Assembly (NCBI GenBank): GCA_016931175.1
Contig: JAFGFH010000006.1
Span: forward strand, 1 to 64,000
DNA from: Nanobdellota archaeon
GTDB taxonomy: Archaea > Nanobdellota > Nanobdellia > Tiddalikarchaeales > Tiddalikarchaeaceae
Reading direction: 5' to 3'
DNA: 64,000 bases
This document shows positions 47,013 to 56,488 of the stretch, in pieces. A model generated the notes under the pieces. The model did no database searches. It was not told where the DNA came from and was given only the letters and a program-made list of their open reading frames with translations. A program made the translations under genes and the position numbers. Position 1 is the stretch's first letter; each line of letters begins with the position of its first letter.

Positions 47013-48283
47013 TCTTTAACAATTAAATAGTAAGTTATTGATGAGAAAACTATAATATAACTTATTAAGTAATATGTTATACTAAATAAATTGCTTAATG
47101 CAGTGTTAAGAACCAAGGCATTGTTTAAGAAAGTGATTTCGAAACTCGTAGGCATGAAAACTAACAAGACCTTAATCATTGAAGGCAGCAGTTCTACAGG
47201 ATAGAACAAACCGCTTAATAAGAGGAACATGAATCCTAAAAAGATTGAAATCATAGTGCTTCCGGACTCGTTCTTGCTTGACAACCCGATTACGGAACCG
47301 ATTAGTGTTGATATTATTGAGGTCAAAAATACCCCGCAAAAAAGTGTTAATAAATTAATGTTGAAATAAGCGCCGTTAAGCATGAAAACCAAGAAAGCAG
47401 GTATGAAGATTGATAAACCAACTATTGAGAAGAATAACACCTTTGAGAACAAGTAATATATTATAGGAGTGGATGAAGTCTTTAGCCTTGTAAAGAATCC
47501 ATTCTTCTTATCATAAACCATGCTCACGCTTGAAAGCAGTAATATAACTATTATATTAAGAACAGTGTATAAAACTGAGAAGCTGAAACCGTCGCTGTTT
47601 TCTCCTTCAAAAACACCAACCAGTTCAGTATTTACAGGGTTAACCAGGAATTCTAAATCAATGCTGTTAAGCAAATTAATCCTGTTATAATAATCTTCCA
47701 CGCTGGCGTATAAACTGTCGTAACCGTCTCTTATTACGGGAGGCACTGAATAGTCTAGTATCTCCATCAAGTTAAGAGTTCCTTTCAAGTCGCTCTCAAT
47801 TTTATTAGTTGTGTCCTTAAGCACTTCTTCAGTCTCTCTTAAAACTCTTGTATTGAAACTGCTTATGTGATTCATCAGGTAAGACCTGGCGAAGAAGCCA
47901 AGATTCGGTTTTGAATTGTCGTAGTATAACTGCAGTGAAGGCTGCTCGTAGTTTTGAATATTTTGAGAAAATGTTTCAGGAATTATGATACCAAGCATTA
48001 CTCCCTTGCTGATATCATCTCTTATCTCTGCAGAGCAGGCATCCAAAGACTGGTTTTCAACAACTATTGCAGAAAAAGAAGAGGTTAAACCGTTTAATAA
48101 AAGTCCTGAATAATCCCCTCTGTCAAGGTTGCATACTGTAACACTTAAATCAATGTCAGTGAATGAGAACATGAACATGTAAACCAGAGAGAACAGCAGA
48201 GGAAGCAGAACTATAGTCCACACCTGCTTCTTGTTCCTCTTGAACAAGATGTACTCTTTTTTTAACAATTCTATAATCTTCAT
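47009..48283 (-). CDS. ABC-2 type transporter permease
   Basis: N-terminal TM, large ectodomain, C-terminal TM cluster; coupled to ABC ATPase. Confidence 0.88.
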   Translation of the reverse strand: MKIIELLKKEYILFKRNKKQVWTIVLLPLLFSLVYMFMFSFTDIDLSVTVCNLDRGDYSGLLLNGLTSSFSAIVVENQSLDACSAEIRDDISKGVMLGIIIPETFSQNIQNYEQPSLQLYYDNSKPNLGFFARSYLMNHISSFNTRVLRETEEVLKDTTNKIESDLKGTLNLMEILDYSVPPVIRDGYDSLYASVEDYYNRINLLNSIDLEFLVNPVNTELVGVFEGENSDGFSFSVLYTVLNIIVILLLSSVSMVYDKKNGFFTRLKTSSTPIIYYLFSKVLFFSIVGLSIFIPAFLVFMLNGAYFNINLLTLFCGVFLTSIISTLIGSVIGLSSKNESGSTMISIFLGFMFLLLSGLFYPVELLPSMIKVLLVFMPTSFEITFLNNALVLNTALSNLFSITYYLISYIIVFSSITYYLIVKD

Positions 48284-49251
48284 TTGCTTGCCAGCATTAC
48301 CTCATCCAAGTTAGGCTCTCTTAAACTAATCTCTGCAAAGCTTTGATTATTTTTTGACAAGAAACTGTTTATTAAGCTCTTGTCACTCTGCGAGTCGAGA
48401 GCGAACTGCACCTCGTTCTTAATAGTGTAAATTATTTTTATACCTTTAAGCATAGTGTAATGGTTTAAAGATTCGAAAAAACTCTGGCTTAAACTGCTTA
48501 ACTTAATGTGGTATAAGTAATTAAAACCTATCCTGGTCTTAATATCTTTGAATGTTCCGTAAGCAAACTTTTTCCCATTCTTTAATATGAGAACTCTTGA
48601 AGAATACTTCTGCGCTTCTTCAAGCAAGTGAGTAGTTAATACAACAGTCACTCCTTTATTCTTCAGAGCTGTTAAGAAATCCCATAATATTCTTCTATTA
48701 TAATAATCCAATCCGGCGAAAGGCTCGTCAAGTATTAACAATTTTGGTGAGTGAAGGCAGCTTATTATAATGTTTAATCTCTTCCTCTGCCCCCCGCTTA
48801 ACTCGTCAGGGTAACTGTTCAAGTAATTATCCAACTTTAACTTCTTTAAGTACTCTATTCCAGTGCTTAAACCCTTTGCTTTGCTAACCCCGTTCATCTC
48901 GCTGAATAATTTAATATTCTCAGATATGGTTAATTCAGTGTAGAAACTATCTTCCTGCGAGGAGAAACCAATTAATTTCTTGGAAAAAAATGGATTCTGG
49001 CCAAAGAAGTATATGCTGCCGTCACTTATTGGATTCAAACCCACCATGCTTTTAAGCAGCGTGCTTTTCCCTCCGCCGCTTAATCCTATTACGGAGAAGA
49101 TTTCACCCCTGTAGACTACGAAATTAATATTATCAAGGAAGACTCTGCCGTTATACTTGTTTGTAAGGTTTTTAATAATTACTGCCTTATTCCTTCCCAG
49201 CTTAGGCTGTTTTGAGAATACTTCCTTAATTATCTTAATCGCTTTATTCAT
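48280..49251 (-). CDS. ABC transporter ATP-binding protein
   Basis: GLSGGGKSTLLKSMVG, ELSGGQRKRLNI, LLILDEPFAGLD. Confidence 0.95.
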   Translation of the reverse strand: MNKAIKIIKEVFSKQPKLGRNKAVIIKNLTNKYNGRVFLDNINFVVYRGEIFSVIGLSGGGKSTLLKSMVGLNPISDGSIYFFGQNPFFSKKLIGFSSQEDSFYTELTISENIKLFSEMNGVSKAKGLSTGIEYLKKLKLDNYLNSYPDELSGGQRKRLNIIISCLHSPKLLILDEPFAGLDYYNRRILWDFLTALKNKGVTVVLTTHLLEEAQKYSSRVLILKNGKKFAYGTFKDIKTRIGFNYLYHIKLSSLSQSFFESLNHYTMLKGIKIIYTIKNEVQFALDSQSDKSLINSFLSKNNQSFAEISLREPNLDEVMLASK

Positions 49252-49280
49252 ACTTTTATTATAGTATAAAGCGGAGTTAT

Positions 49281-49496
49281 TTAAAGGTTAGTTTCGATAT
49301 TAACCCATTCATAAGCAAGCACTACAGAGCTTATAGCTAATACGACAAGCGCTGTCATTACAACGTATTGCAGGAGTGAAGGCTCAACGCCTACTAGTGC
49401 TGCTAAAACGAGAAATAATACTGCTTGTGTAATGTATAAAAACTCTATCTTACCTATGTTCTTTTCAAGAACTTTCTTGTTTGCTGATTTAGCCAT
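49281..49496 (-). CDS. Small membrane protein
   Basis: Two hydrophobic segments. Confidence 0.5.
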   Translation of the reverse strand: MAKSANKKVLEKNIGKIEFLYITQAVLFLVLAALVGVEPSLLQYVVMTALVVLAISSVVLAYEWVNIETNL

Positions 49497-49586
49497 GAAT
49501 AGTGAGAATAGTTGTTAGTTTATAACTTTATCGCAGGGGTTTTAATCCAAAAAACTTTAAAGTATAACTTATTAGTATTCTCTTTA

Positions 49587-50498
49587 ATGAGAAAACTATT
49601 TCTTTTATTAATAGTATTTTCTGCATTCTCAATAGTGTTTGCTGAGGATGTTGGAGCCAAGCTTAATTCTATTAATGTTGAGATTTTGATAAATTCTGAC
49701 TTATCAGTGGATGAATTTGTTACAGTTACTGGTTTTAACAATTACACTGTTAACTCTTCATATTTGTACGTTTTCCTGAATGATATACCTGATGATTTAA
49801 TCGTCACTGACGAAAACGGAACAGTTCTCAACCAAACTTCTTTTGTAGCTAATGGTATTTTTACAATAAGGATATTGGACACTATATCTCCTAAGAGTTC
49901 CAAAACTTATACTTTAAAATATTCCAATGATGATATTATTCAAAGATTTGACAACAACTTCGTATTCTCTTACTATTTCACTTCTTATTATAACCTCTCG
50001 GATTTCTCTCTTGAACTTGTTCTGCCGAAAGGGTTTGGTATAACTCAGAAAGATATTAATACCATATCTCCTCCGTCTTCAAGAATATTCTCAGACGGGC
50101 AGCAGATAATACTGGCTTGGGAGCAGGGAATTAATTACTTGGAGAGTAATATTTACTTGGTTTTCTTTGAAAGGATAGCTTTCGGGTTGTTCTCATTGTG
50201 GTGGATAATAGGTTCAGTATTATTGGGTGCAGGAATAGGGGCAGGTGTTACTTATTATCTTCTGAAGAGGAAGAGGAAGGATATTGTAACTATGGCTTTG
50301 ATAAGGGATGAGAAGCTCGTGGTTGATTATGTCTTAGACCATGATAATGAAGTGTTCCAGAACGATGTTGGAAAGGCTTTGGACTTTTCAAAACCAAAGC
50401 TTTCAAAGATAGTTCATAATCTTGAGGATAAAAAAATATTAAAAGTTAGTCCTGCAGGAAGGAAGAATAAGATATCTGTCAATAAGAAAGTATTATAA
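49587..50498 (+). CDS. Membrane-anchored transcriptional regulator: signal/ectodomain + TM + C-terminal winged helix (start corrected to 49587)
   Basis: Signal peptide MRKLFLLLIVFSAFSIVFA; TM SLWWIIGSVLLGAGIGAGVTYYLLK; wHTH VLDHDNEVFQNDVGKALDFSKPKLSKIVHNLEDKKILKVSPAGRKN. Confidence 0.78.
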   Translation: MRKLFLLLIVFSAFSIVFAEDVGAKLNSINVEILINSDLSVDEFVTVTGFNNYTVNSSYLYVFLNDIPDDLIVTDENGTVLNQTSFVANGIFTIRILDTISPKSSKTYTLKYSNDDIIQRFDNNFVFSYYFTSYYNLSDFSLELVLPKGFGITQKDINTISPPSSRIFSDGQQIILAWEQGINYLESNIYLVFFERIAFGLFSLWWIIGSVLLGAGIGAGVTYYLLKRKRKDIVTMALIRDEKLVVDYVLDHDNEVFQNDVGKALDFSKPKLSKIVHNLEDKKILKVSPAGRKNKISVNKKVL

Positions 50499-50505
50499 AA
50501 GAAAA

Positions 50506-50583
50506 AGGAAGGAAAAGAAAGTTACTGTATGCCGTTTGTTGCTTATTGCTCGTTACTGTTTACTTTCTGCAGTTTTCCTACCT
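50506..50583 (+). ncRNA. Candidate structured RNA: long imperfect hairpin (AGGAAGGAAAAGAAAGT / ACTTTC-tgcag-TTTTCCTACCT)
   Basis: 16 complementary bp with one mismatch and one 5-nt bulge, 39-nt loop; just after the wHTH stop. Confidence 0.5.
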
Positions 50584-50610
50584 ACACACACTTCTTATTT
50601 TGTAGAAATT
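50572..50610 (+). promoter_or_regulatory. Second copy of the S-layer leader element (GTTTTCCTACCTACACACACTTCTTATTTTGTAGAAATTAG)
   Basis: 18/21 identity with 7643-7663 and a downstream CTTATTTTG(t)AGAAAT match; also identical 15-mer to 7615-7629. Confidence 0.6.
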
Positions 50611-50882
50611 AGTAGTCTACCAGGCATATATAAAGGATTCGCTTTAACTGTTAAAACAATCATTTAATAAATTATCATATTGTATTTATTAATTATATAA
50701 ATAAACAATTATGGTTTATTTAAAGTTCAAATAGGACATTATCATAGTTGCGGTGTTTTTTACTTTTTTGCCTTTAAACATCAGGCATTTAATTAAGCCC
50801 CAATCCTTTATAAATGCTGTTTTTAACCGTTAATTTTAAAAAACATGATTTGTTTATGGAATTCATTAAAAATTGAGGTGGG

Positions 50883-51056
50883 ATGCAAATGTTGATTGTT
50901 AAGAAAGCTGCAAAGGAAGCTGCTAAGAAACTAAACGTAAGATTCCCTGACAGTTCAATTGACGGATTGGACAAGATAGTCATGGATATGTTGAAAGCAG
51001 CAACTGACAGAGCAAAGAAGAACGGAAGAGTCACACTTAAAGAGTTCGACTTTTAA
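50883..51056 (+). CDS. Histone-fold protein (DUF1931/Bd0055-like), 57 aa
   Basis: ORF below track cutoff with strong RBS GAGGTGGG: MQMLIVKKAAKEAAKKLNVRFPDSSIDGLDKIVMDMLKAATDRAKKNGRVTLKEFDF. Confidence 0.85.
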   Translation: MQMLIVKKAAKEAAKKLNVRFPDSSIDGLDKIVMDMLKAATDRAKKNGRVTLKEFDF

Positions 51057-51075
51057 ACTTATATATTAGATTTTT

Positions 51076-51309
51076 TTATTTTTCTATTTTTATTTTTACT
51101 TTATTAATGCCTTTAACTGATTTAACAGCTTTTTCAATCTCTGTAATAAAATATGAAATCATAGGGCAATAAGGAGAGGTTGGTTTGAATAATACTTCTG
51201 CACTATCATCCTTTATTGTTATCTTCTTTACCAATCCCAAGTCGTAGATGTTAACTCCTATGTGGGGGTCTATTATTTTTTTCAGTTTAGTTATTATCTT
51301 ATTTTTCAT
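51076..51309 (-). CDS. MIP18/DUF59 family Fe-S assembly protein
   Basis: KIIDPHIGVNIYDLGLVKKITI...LFKPTSPYCPMISYFITEIEKAVKSVKGINKVKI. Confidence 0.92.
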   Translation of the reverse strand: MKNKIITKLKKIIDPHIGVNIYDLGLVKKITIKDDSAEVLFKPTSPYCPMISYFITEIEKAVKSVKGINKVKIKIEK

Positions 51310-53252
51310 AATCCTATCATTGAATCTCCAGGTATGAAGTGAAGAAACTCTTCACTAGTGAAAGCTCTCTTGTCAAACATTGACATTAATCTTTTGCTTA
51401 CCTTTCCAGGATTAATGCTGCCTGGTGTTAAACTAACACTATTCTCGCACTGCTTGTACATTAATTCAGAAGGTCCTGCTATAACCTCGCCATTACTCGT
51501 GTAACCTATCCTTAACTCAGGCCATAATCCCCTGAAGTATTCCTTCTCTCCTTTTATTATGAACGAGCCGTGAGCAACGTATTCACCGCTCGGAGCAGTC
51601 TTAGTGACTTGTTCTTTTGAAACAGAGAAGACATCGGTTGGTATGTTCTCCCTCCAAGCCCTGCTGTAAGAAGCGATGAACTGTGCAGCTTCCTGCTTGT
51701 CTTGGTTCTCTGCGTTCTTGCCGTCTTTCAAAATTCCGAAGGGAGAGCCTGCAATACTAGCATGAAATATTAAATCATTATCTTCAGCAACTTTCTTAAC
51801 CAATATCTCGTTCTGGGTAGCGTCTTTTCCGCAAACTAATAAGAAGTTATTGCTCGTCTTCAACCACCTATACTTATTATACCATTTCTCTTCAATTTTC
51901 TTCTTCTCAATTATTTTATTAACCTCTTCAACTCCTTTCTCCTCAACGTGATTAATCTTCTCCCTGGTCTGATTAATACTGTCTTCAGTGCCGTCTATCT
52001 TGGCTTTTAATTTCTTGCTCTTCTCAAAGAATTCCTGCGCTAATTCAGTAGCATTAGTTGATAAGCTGACAGTGAACTCTTGCCCTTCTATTATTAATGT
52101 AATTGTTCCATCCTCTTCATTTATTGACTTAATCGATTGTGCTTCAACACTCCCGTTTTCATTATCCTTTTCAACCATTGCCTTTATAGTATTCCAATCC
52201 ACGTTGCTCTTATTGGCTTGTTTAATCTTTGTAATAATAGTATTGATTAAGTCATAGTTTGCAAAGACAAGCTCTCCCAGTTTAGCCAGCCTCTTGCTTT
52301 CTTCTTCCAAGAATTTAAGATTCTCTTCCTGCTGTTCCAGCCTGTTCTCTAACTGGTTAATCTTGTTGTCATAACTCTTCTGCGCAGCCTCTTCATGCTC
52401 TGTTTTCTGAGACTCTGAGTAATAGTAATCGTTTGCTTCGTTATAAGTCTCGAAGAATTTGAACTCACAGTCTTGGTAAGACTTGAAAGGGAAAGGGCTG
52501 AAGTTAATAATGTTTTTTTCTTTTATTATAACGCAAGGCCTTATGTTCATGTAATGCTTTACGCTCTTATACATGAGGAAGAAGATTTCAAATAATTTGT
52601 CAATCTCTTGGCAGCTCACCAGTCCTGGACTGGCATTCTTATCCAATTCTGCAAGAGTGCATAACTCTTCAGCGTATTTGCCGCCTAATCCTATGTCAAT
52701 TGCTAAACTCTTAACTATGGACTCCTTATCGCTTCCTTTTATAACGCGTTTGAACTCAATATTATCTATATATTCTTCATGAAACTTTGGCGCTGGCAGT
52801 TCGTAAGCTTCTCCTGGTCTTATAACTCTGTCTTTTACCTTAATGAATCTTAAAGAGTTAATTATAACGCCTTCTTCATTGCAGATAACTATGTTGCCTT
52901 TATTGAATAATTCAATAATAATCTTGAAAAATTCCTCTCCTCTCTTAATCTTGAATATTACCACTCTTTCAAAGGAAGGCTGTTCAATATCCTGAATTAT
53001 TGAACCGTTCATGTATTTCCTCATAACCATAGTGAACATGCTGGGTTGTTCAACAACTTCTCTCTTAAAATCAGTTAAGTGAATGCACTCGCCTCTCAAG
53101 GCTCTTAATACAACCTTGCCGTATTTTGAACTGTAAATCTTTATTAACAATTCGCCTTCAGGAGTGTTGTAAAACTTTTCAATCCTGGAATTGTTTAACT
53201 CTTTCAATTCATTAACGATTACTTTTATGTCAAACCCGGATTGTGGAATCAT
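51306..53252 (-). CDS. rqcH: Rqc2/RqcH/NEMF-family ribosome quality control protein
   Basis: NFACT-N SRIEKFYNTPEGELLIKIYS, central coiled coil, NFACT-R KYRWLKTSNNFLLVCGKDATQNEILVKK...DLIFHASIAGSPFGILKDG. Confidence 0.93.
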   Translation of the reverse strand: MIPQSGFDIKVIVNELKELNNSRIEKFYNTPEGELLIKIYSSKYGKVVLRALRGECIHLTDFKREVVEQPSMFTMVMRKYMNGSIIQDIEQPSFERVVIFKIKRGEEFFKIIIELFNKGNIVICNEEGVIINSLRFIKVKDRVIRPGEAYELPAPKFHEEYIDNIEFKRVIKGSDKESIVKSLAIDIGLGGKYAEELCTLAELDKNASPGLVSCQEIDKLFEIFFLMYKSVKHYMNIRPCVIIKEKNIINFSPFPFKSYQDCEFKFFETYNEANDYYYSESQKTEHEEAAQKSYDNKINQLENRLEQQEENLKFLEEESKRLAKLGELVFANYDLINTIITKIKQANKSNVDWNTIKAMVEKDNENGSVEAQSIKSINEEDGTITLIIEGQEFTVSLSTNATELAQEFFEKSKKLKAKIDGTEDSINQTREKINHVEEKGVEEVNKIIEKKKIEEKWYNKYRWLKTSNNFLLVCGKDATQNEILVKKVAEDNDLIFHASIAGSPFGILKDGKNAENQDKQEAAQFIASYSRAWRENIPTDVFSVSKEQVTKTAPSGEYVAHGSFIIKGEKEYFRGLWPELRIGYTSNGEVIAGPSELMYKQCENSVSLTPGSINPGKVSKRLMSMFDKRAFTSEEFLHFIPGDSMIGL

Positions 53253-53293
53253 TTACCTAAATTATTAATACTACATACTTTTATAATTAACTT

Positions 53294-55756
53294 ATGGTAG
53301 AGTTAGAATTTGAGGTTATTAACAGTTCTGCTGAAGAGCACGCCGTCTTATTATACGGCGTTACTAAGGAAGGGTTGAGGGTTATTGCAAGGGACGAGTC
53401 AATGCCTTTATACTTTCTTGTTCTTACTGATGAAACCGTTGACGTTGAGGCTTTAATCTTCCAAATAAACAGTTTAATCGCTAGGGAGGGCAAGATTGAA
53501 TGCAGTGTTGTTAAGACTGAAAAAATTGAGCATAAATTGTTAGGCGAGAAGAAAACTTTTCTTAAGGTCTTAGTGAACAATTCCAAGGCTTTGAATGTTA
53601 TAAGCAGTATGGTGAAGCGGTTAGAGGGCGTTGTTAGGACTTACGAGAAGGAGGTGAACCATGCCAAGAAGTACTTGTTTGACAATAAGATTACTCCTTT
53701 AACAAGCGTTTCAGTAAAGGGTGAGAAATTAATTCCTCCTCCCGGCATTGATTACTATATTGAGGTTGAAGAGATAAGTTCTGTTGAATCTGACAGCGTA
53801 AAACATAACATCTTATGCTTTGACATAGAAACATACAACCCTAACGGTGTGAGCGAAGTATCCTCTGACCCTGTAGTTATGATTAGTTACGCTTCAACAA
53901 AAGGAAGCAGGGGAGTATTGACGTGGAAGAAGACTGGCAGAAAATTTGCCAAGGTTTTAAGTAATGAGAAGGAGATGATAAAAGAATTTGTTAAAATAAT
54001 TAATTCAGAAAAACCGTCCTTTTTAGTGTCTTATAATGGTGACAATTTTGACCTGCCTTATTTAAAGGAGAGGGCTAAAATTAATAAAGCAGTTTTCAAA
54101 CTAGGATGGGATGGTTCAAGCGTTAAGTTCAAGAATAGGGGAGTGAGGGGTTCTTCAGCAACTATTACCGGCTTGGTTAATATTGACTTGTACCCTTTCA
54201 TTGCTACTAGTATGGGAACTTACTTGAAGACTGACACTTACACTCTTAATGCAGTATGTGAAGAACTGCTTGGAGAGTGCAAGGAAGACTTTGACATCAT
54301 GCTTCTAAAAGAGTTTTGGGATAAAGGAGATATTGACAAATTACTGGATTATTCTTTGCGCGATGCTGAAATAACCCTTAAACTCGCGGACAAGGTTCTT
54401 CCGTTATTATTCGAGCTCACGCGCATTGTTGGAGTATTACCAGAGTACGTTTGCAGGAGCGGCTTCTCCAGTATTGTTGAGAATTATTTGATGAAGGAGA
54501 CGAGGTATTTTAACGAGGTTATCCTGCGCAAACCTTCAAGAGAGGAATTAACATTGCGTTTCAGGCAGACTTACAAGGGGGGTTTCGTCTTCGAGCCGGT
54601 TCCAGGATTTTACGAGAACATTGCAGTCTTTGACTTCAGAAGCCTTTATCCTAGTATAATAGTTGCTCATAATATTTGCCCGACTACTTTGAACGCGAAG
54701 GGCAGGGACGTTCACGTAAGCCCTGAAATACTTGTGAATAATCAAGAGGTTAGTTTCAGGTTCGCGAAGAGCCCCAAAGGTTTTATTCCAACGCTTATTA
54801 AGGACTTGATTGAGCGCAGAGCTAATGTTAAGTCAATACTTAAGAAGATAGATAAGAGTGATGATGATTATAGTATTTTAAGCGCGAGGCAGAACGCTAT
54901 TAAGATTCTTGCAAACGCAACTTACGGCTACTTGGGTTTCCCGCAGGCAAGGTGGTATTCCTTGGAGTGCGCTGCGAGCATTACTGCATGGGGCAGGCAG
55001 TATATTAATAATGTTATCAAGCGCGCGGAGATTGCAGGATTAAAAGTGTTATACGGCGACACTGACTCCTGCTTTTTCATATTACCGAAGCCGGATGTTA
55101 ATTCAGCGATGGAGTTCGTGGCTAAGGTGAATAAGAACCTGCCTGAAATGATGGAGTTGCAGTTCGAGGGTTTTTTCAAGACAGGATTATTCGTGTCCAA
55201 GAAAGGGCAGAGTACTGGTGCGAAGAAGAAGTACGCTTTATGCAATGATAGGAATGAATTAACTGTTAAAGGCTTTGAACTAGTGCGCAGGGATTGGAGT
55301 ATTATTGCCAAAGAGTTGCAGGAAAATATATTGAAGAAGGTCTTAACTGAGAAGGATTTCAAAGGAGCTTTGAAGTTGTTGCAGGAAAAGATTAATGATG
55401 TTAAGAATAACAAACCGCCTGTTGAAGAATTCGTTATAACCACGAGGATGACTAAGGACGTTAAGAGTTATGACAGCCTCGGACCCCACGTTAGCGCTGC
55501 TATGAAGGCTAAGAAGAACGGCAAGTCAATAACAAGCGGCATGCTGATTAATTACGTAATCGTTAAAGGGAAAGGGAGTATAAGCGAGCGCAGTTACTTG
55601 ATTGACGACGTGGTAGAGAAGGGTTTAATTCCTGACAGCGACTATTACATAGAACACCAGTTAATACCAAGCGTTGAAGAAATACTTAAAGTAGTCGGAT
55701 TCAAAGAAGAAGACATTATAAAAAAAGAACAGAAGACACTGGAGGGATTCATGTAA
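53294..55756 (+). CDS. polB: Family B DNA polymerase
   Basis: FDIETYNP, YNGDNFDLPYL, YSLRDAEIT exonuclease motifs; DFRSLYPSIIVAHNI, KILANATYGYLGF, YGDTDSCF polymerase motifs. Confidence 0.97.
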   Translation: MVELEFEVINSSAEEHAVLLYGVTKEGLRVIARDESMPLYFLVLTDETVDVEALIFQINSLIAREGKIECSVVKTEKIEHKLLGEKKTFLKVLVNNSKALNVISSMVKRLEGVVRTYEKEVNHAKKYLFDNKITPLTSVSVKGEKLIPPPGIDYYIEVEEISSVESDSVKHNILCFDIETYNPNGVSEVSSDPVVMISYASTKGSRGVLTWKKTGRKFAKVLSNEKEMIKEFVKIINSEKPSFLVSYNGDNFDLPYLKERAKINKAVFKLGWDGSSVKFKNRGVRGSSATITGLVNIDLYPFIATSMGTYLKTDTYTLNAVCEELLGECKEDFDIMLLKEFWDKGDIDKLLDYSLRDAEITLKLADKVLPLLFELTRIVGVLPEYVCRSGFSSIVENYLMKETRYFNEVILRKPSREELTLRFRQTYKGGFVFEPVPGFYENIAVFDFRSLYPSIIVAHNICPTTLNAKGRDVHVSPEILVNNQEVSFRFAKSPKGFIPTLIKDLIERRANVKSILKKIDKSDDDYSILSARQNAIKILANATYGYLGFPQARWYSLECAASITAWGRQYINNVIKRAEIAGLKVLYGDTDSCFFILPKPDVNSAMEFVAKVNKNLPEMMELQFEGFFKTGLFVSKKGQSTGAKKKYALCNDRNELTVKGFELVRRDWSIIAKELQENILKKVLTEKDFKGALKLLQEKINDVKNNKPPVEEFVITTRMTKDVKSYDSLGPHVSAAMKAKKNGKSITSGMLINYVIVKGKGSISERSYLIDDVVEKGLIPDSDYYIEHQLIPSVEEILKVVGFKEEDIIKKEQKTLEGFM

Positions 55757-56040
55757 TGGGAGCAAAGCAAGAGTTAAAGGAGCAAATCACTAAGCACACC
55801 TTAGTTATGAATAATGTCTTCAAGAATATCCGGTTATTAATGAAAGAAGAACAATTCAAGGAGTTGTACAACTTAGCTCTTGCATACTTTGAAGACTCAA
55901 GGCATTTTTACAACAAGGACTTATATGTGCAGTCCTTCGAAGCATTAATCATATCTTGGGCGTATATTGATGCTGGGCTCAAGCTTGACGTGTTCGAACT
56001 CACAGATGATAAACTAAAGGAATACTTCACTAATGATTAA
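55756..56040 (+). CDS. DUF357-family small helical protein, coupled to polB
   Basis: ALAYFEDSRHFYNKDLYVQSFEALIISWAYIDAGLKLDVFEL. Confidence 0.75.
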   Translation: MGAKQELKEQITKHTLVMNNVFKNIRLLMKEEQFKELYNLALAYFEDSRHFYNKDLYVQSFEALIISWAYIDAGLKLDVFELTDDKLKEYFTND

Positions 56041-56488
56041 TTAACCTGTTGACTTGTTCTAAGAGTTTCTTCTGCTCCGGGAACTCTAACAATTTCATTG
56101 CAGTCTCGTAATCAACCCATTTGTAGTGGTTGTGCTCGCTGCTGAGCGTTACTAACTCATCGCTCGCCTTTGCCAGAAAGCAGCTCACTTCAGCACTAAT
56201 ATAATTAAGGTTTTTCAAGTAATTGTAAGAATAGTTGAAAGGGACAACCTTGATGTCAGTAATGTTCAAACCAGTCTCCTGGTTAACTTCTCGCACAGCC
56301 GCGTCCATGATGCCCTCACTACTTTCAGCCTCTCCCCTAACAAACTCCCAACCATTCCACCAATTATTCTTATGCAGTATCAAGAACTTAACACTATCAT
56401 AGTTTTTCCTGTAAATTGCGCAGCAAACCTTCTCAACCATTAAATTTAATATTATCCGCTTAATAATATAAGATTTGTGAACAACCAC
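56030..56488 (-). CDS. NUDIX hydrolase (likely internal start at 56440)
   Basis: GEAESSEGIMDAAVREVNQETGLNI Nudix box. Confidence 0.92.
   Translation of the reverse strand: MVVHKSYIIKRIILNLMVEKVCCAIYRKNYDSVKFLILHKNNWWNGWEFVRGEAESSEGIMDAAVREVNQETGLNITDIKVVPFNYSYNYLKNLNYISAEVSCFLAKASDELVTLSSEHNHYKWVDYETAMKLLEFPEQKKLLEQVNRLINH

Noticed and set aside
54928-55443. 171-aa minus-strand ORF inside polB
   Set aside because: Fully antisense to conserved polymerase motifs; no independent evidence.
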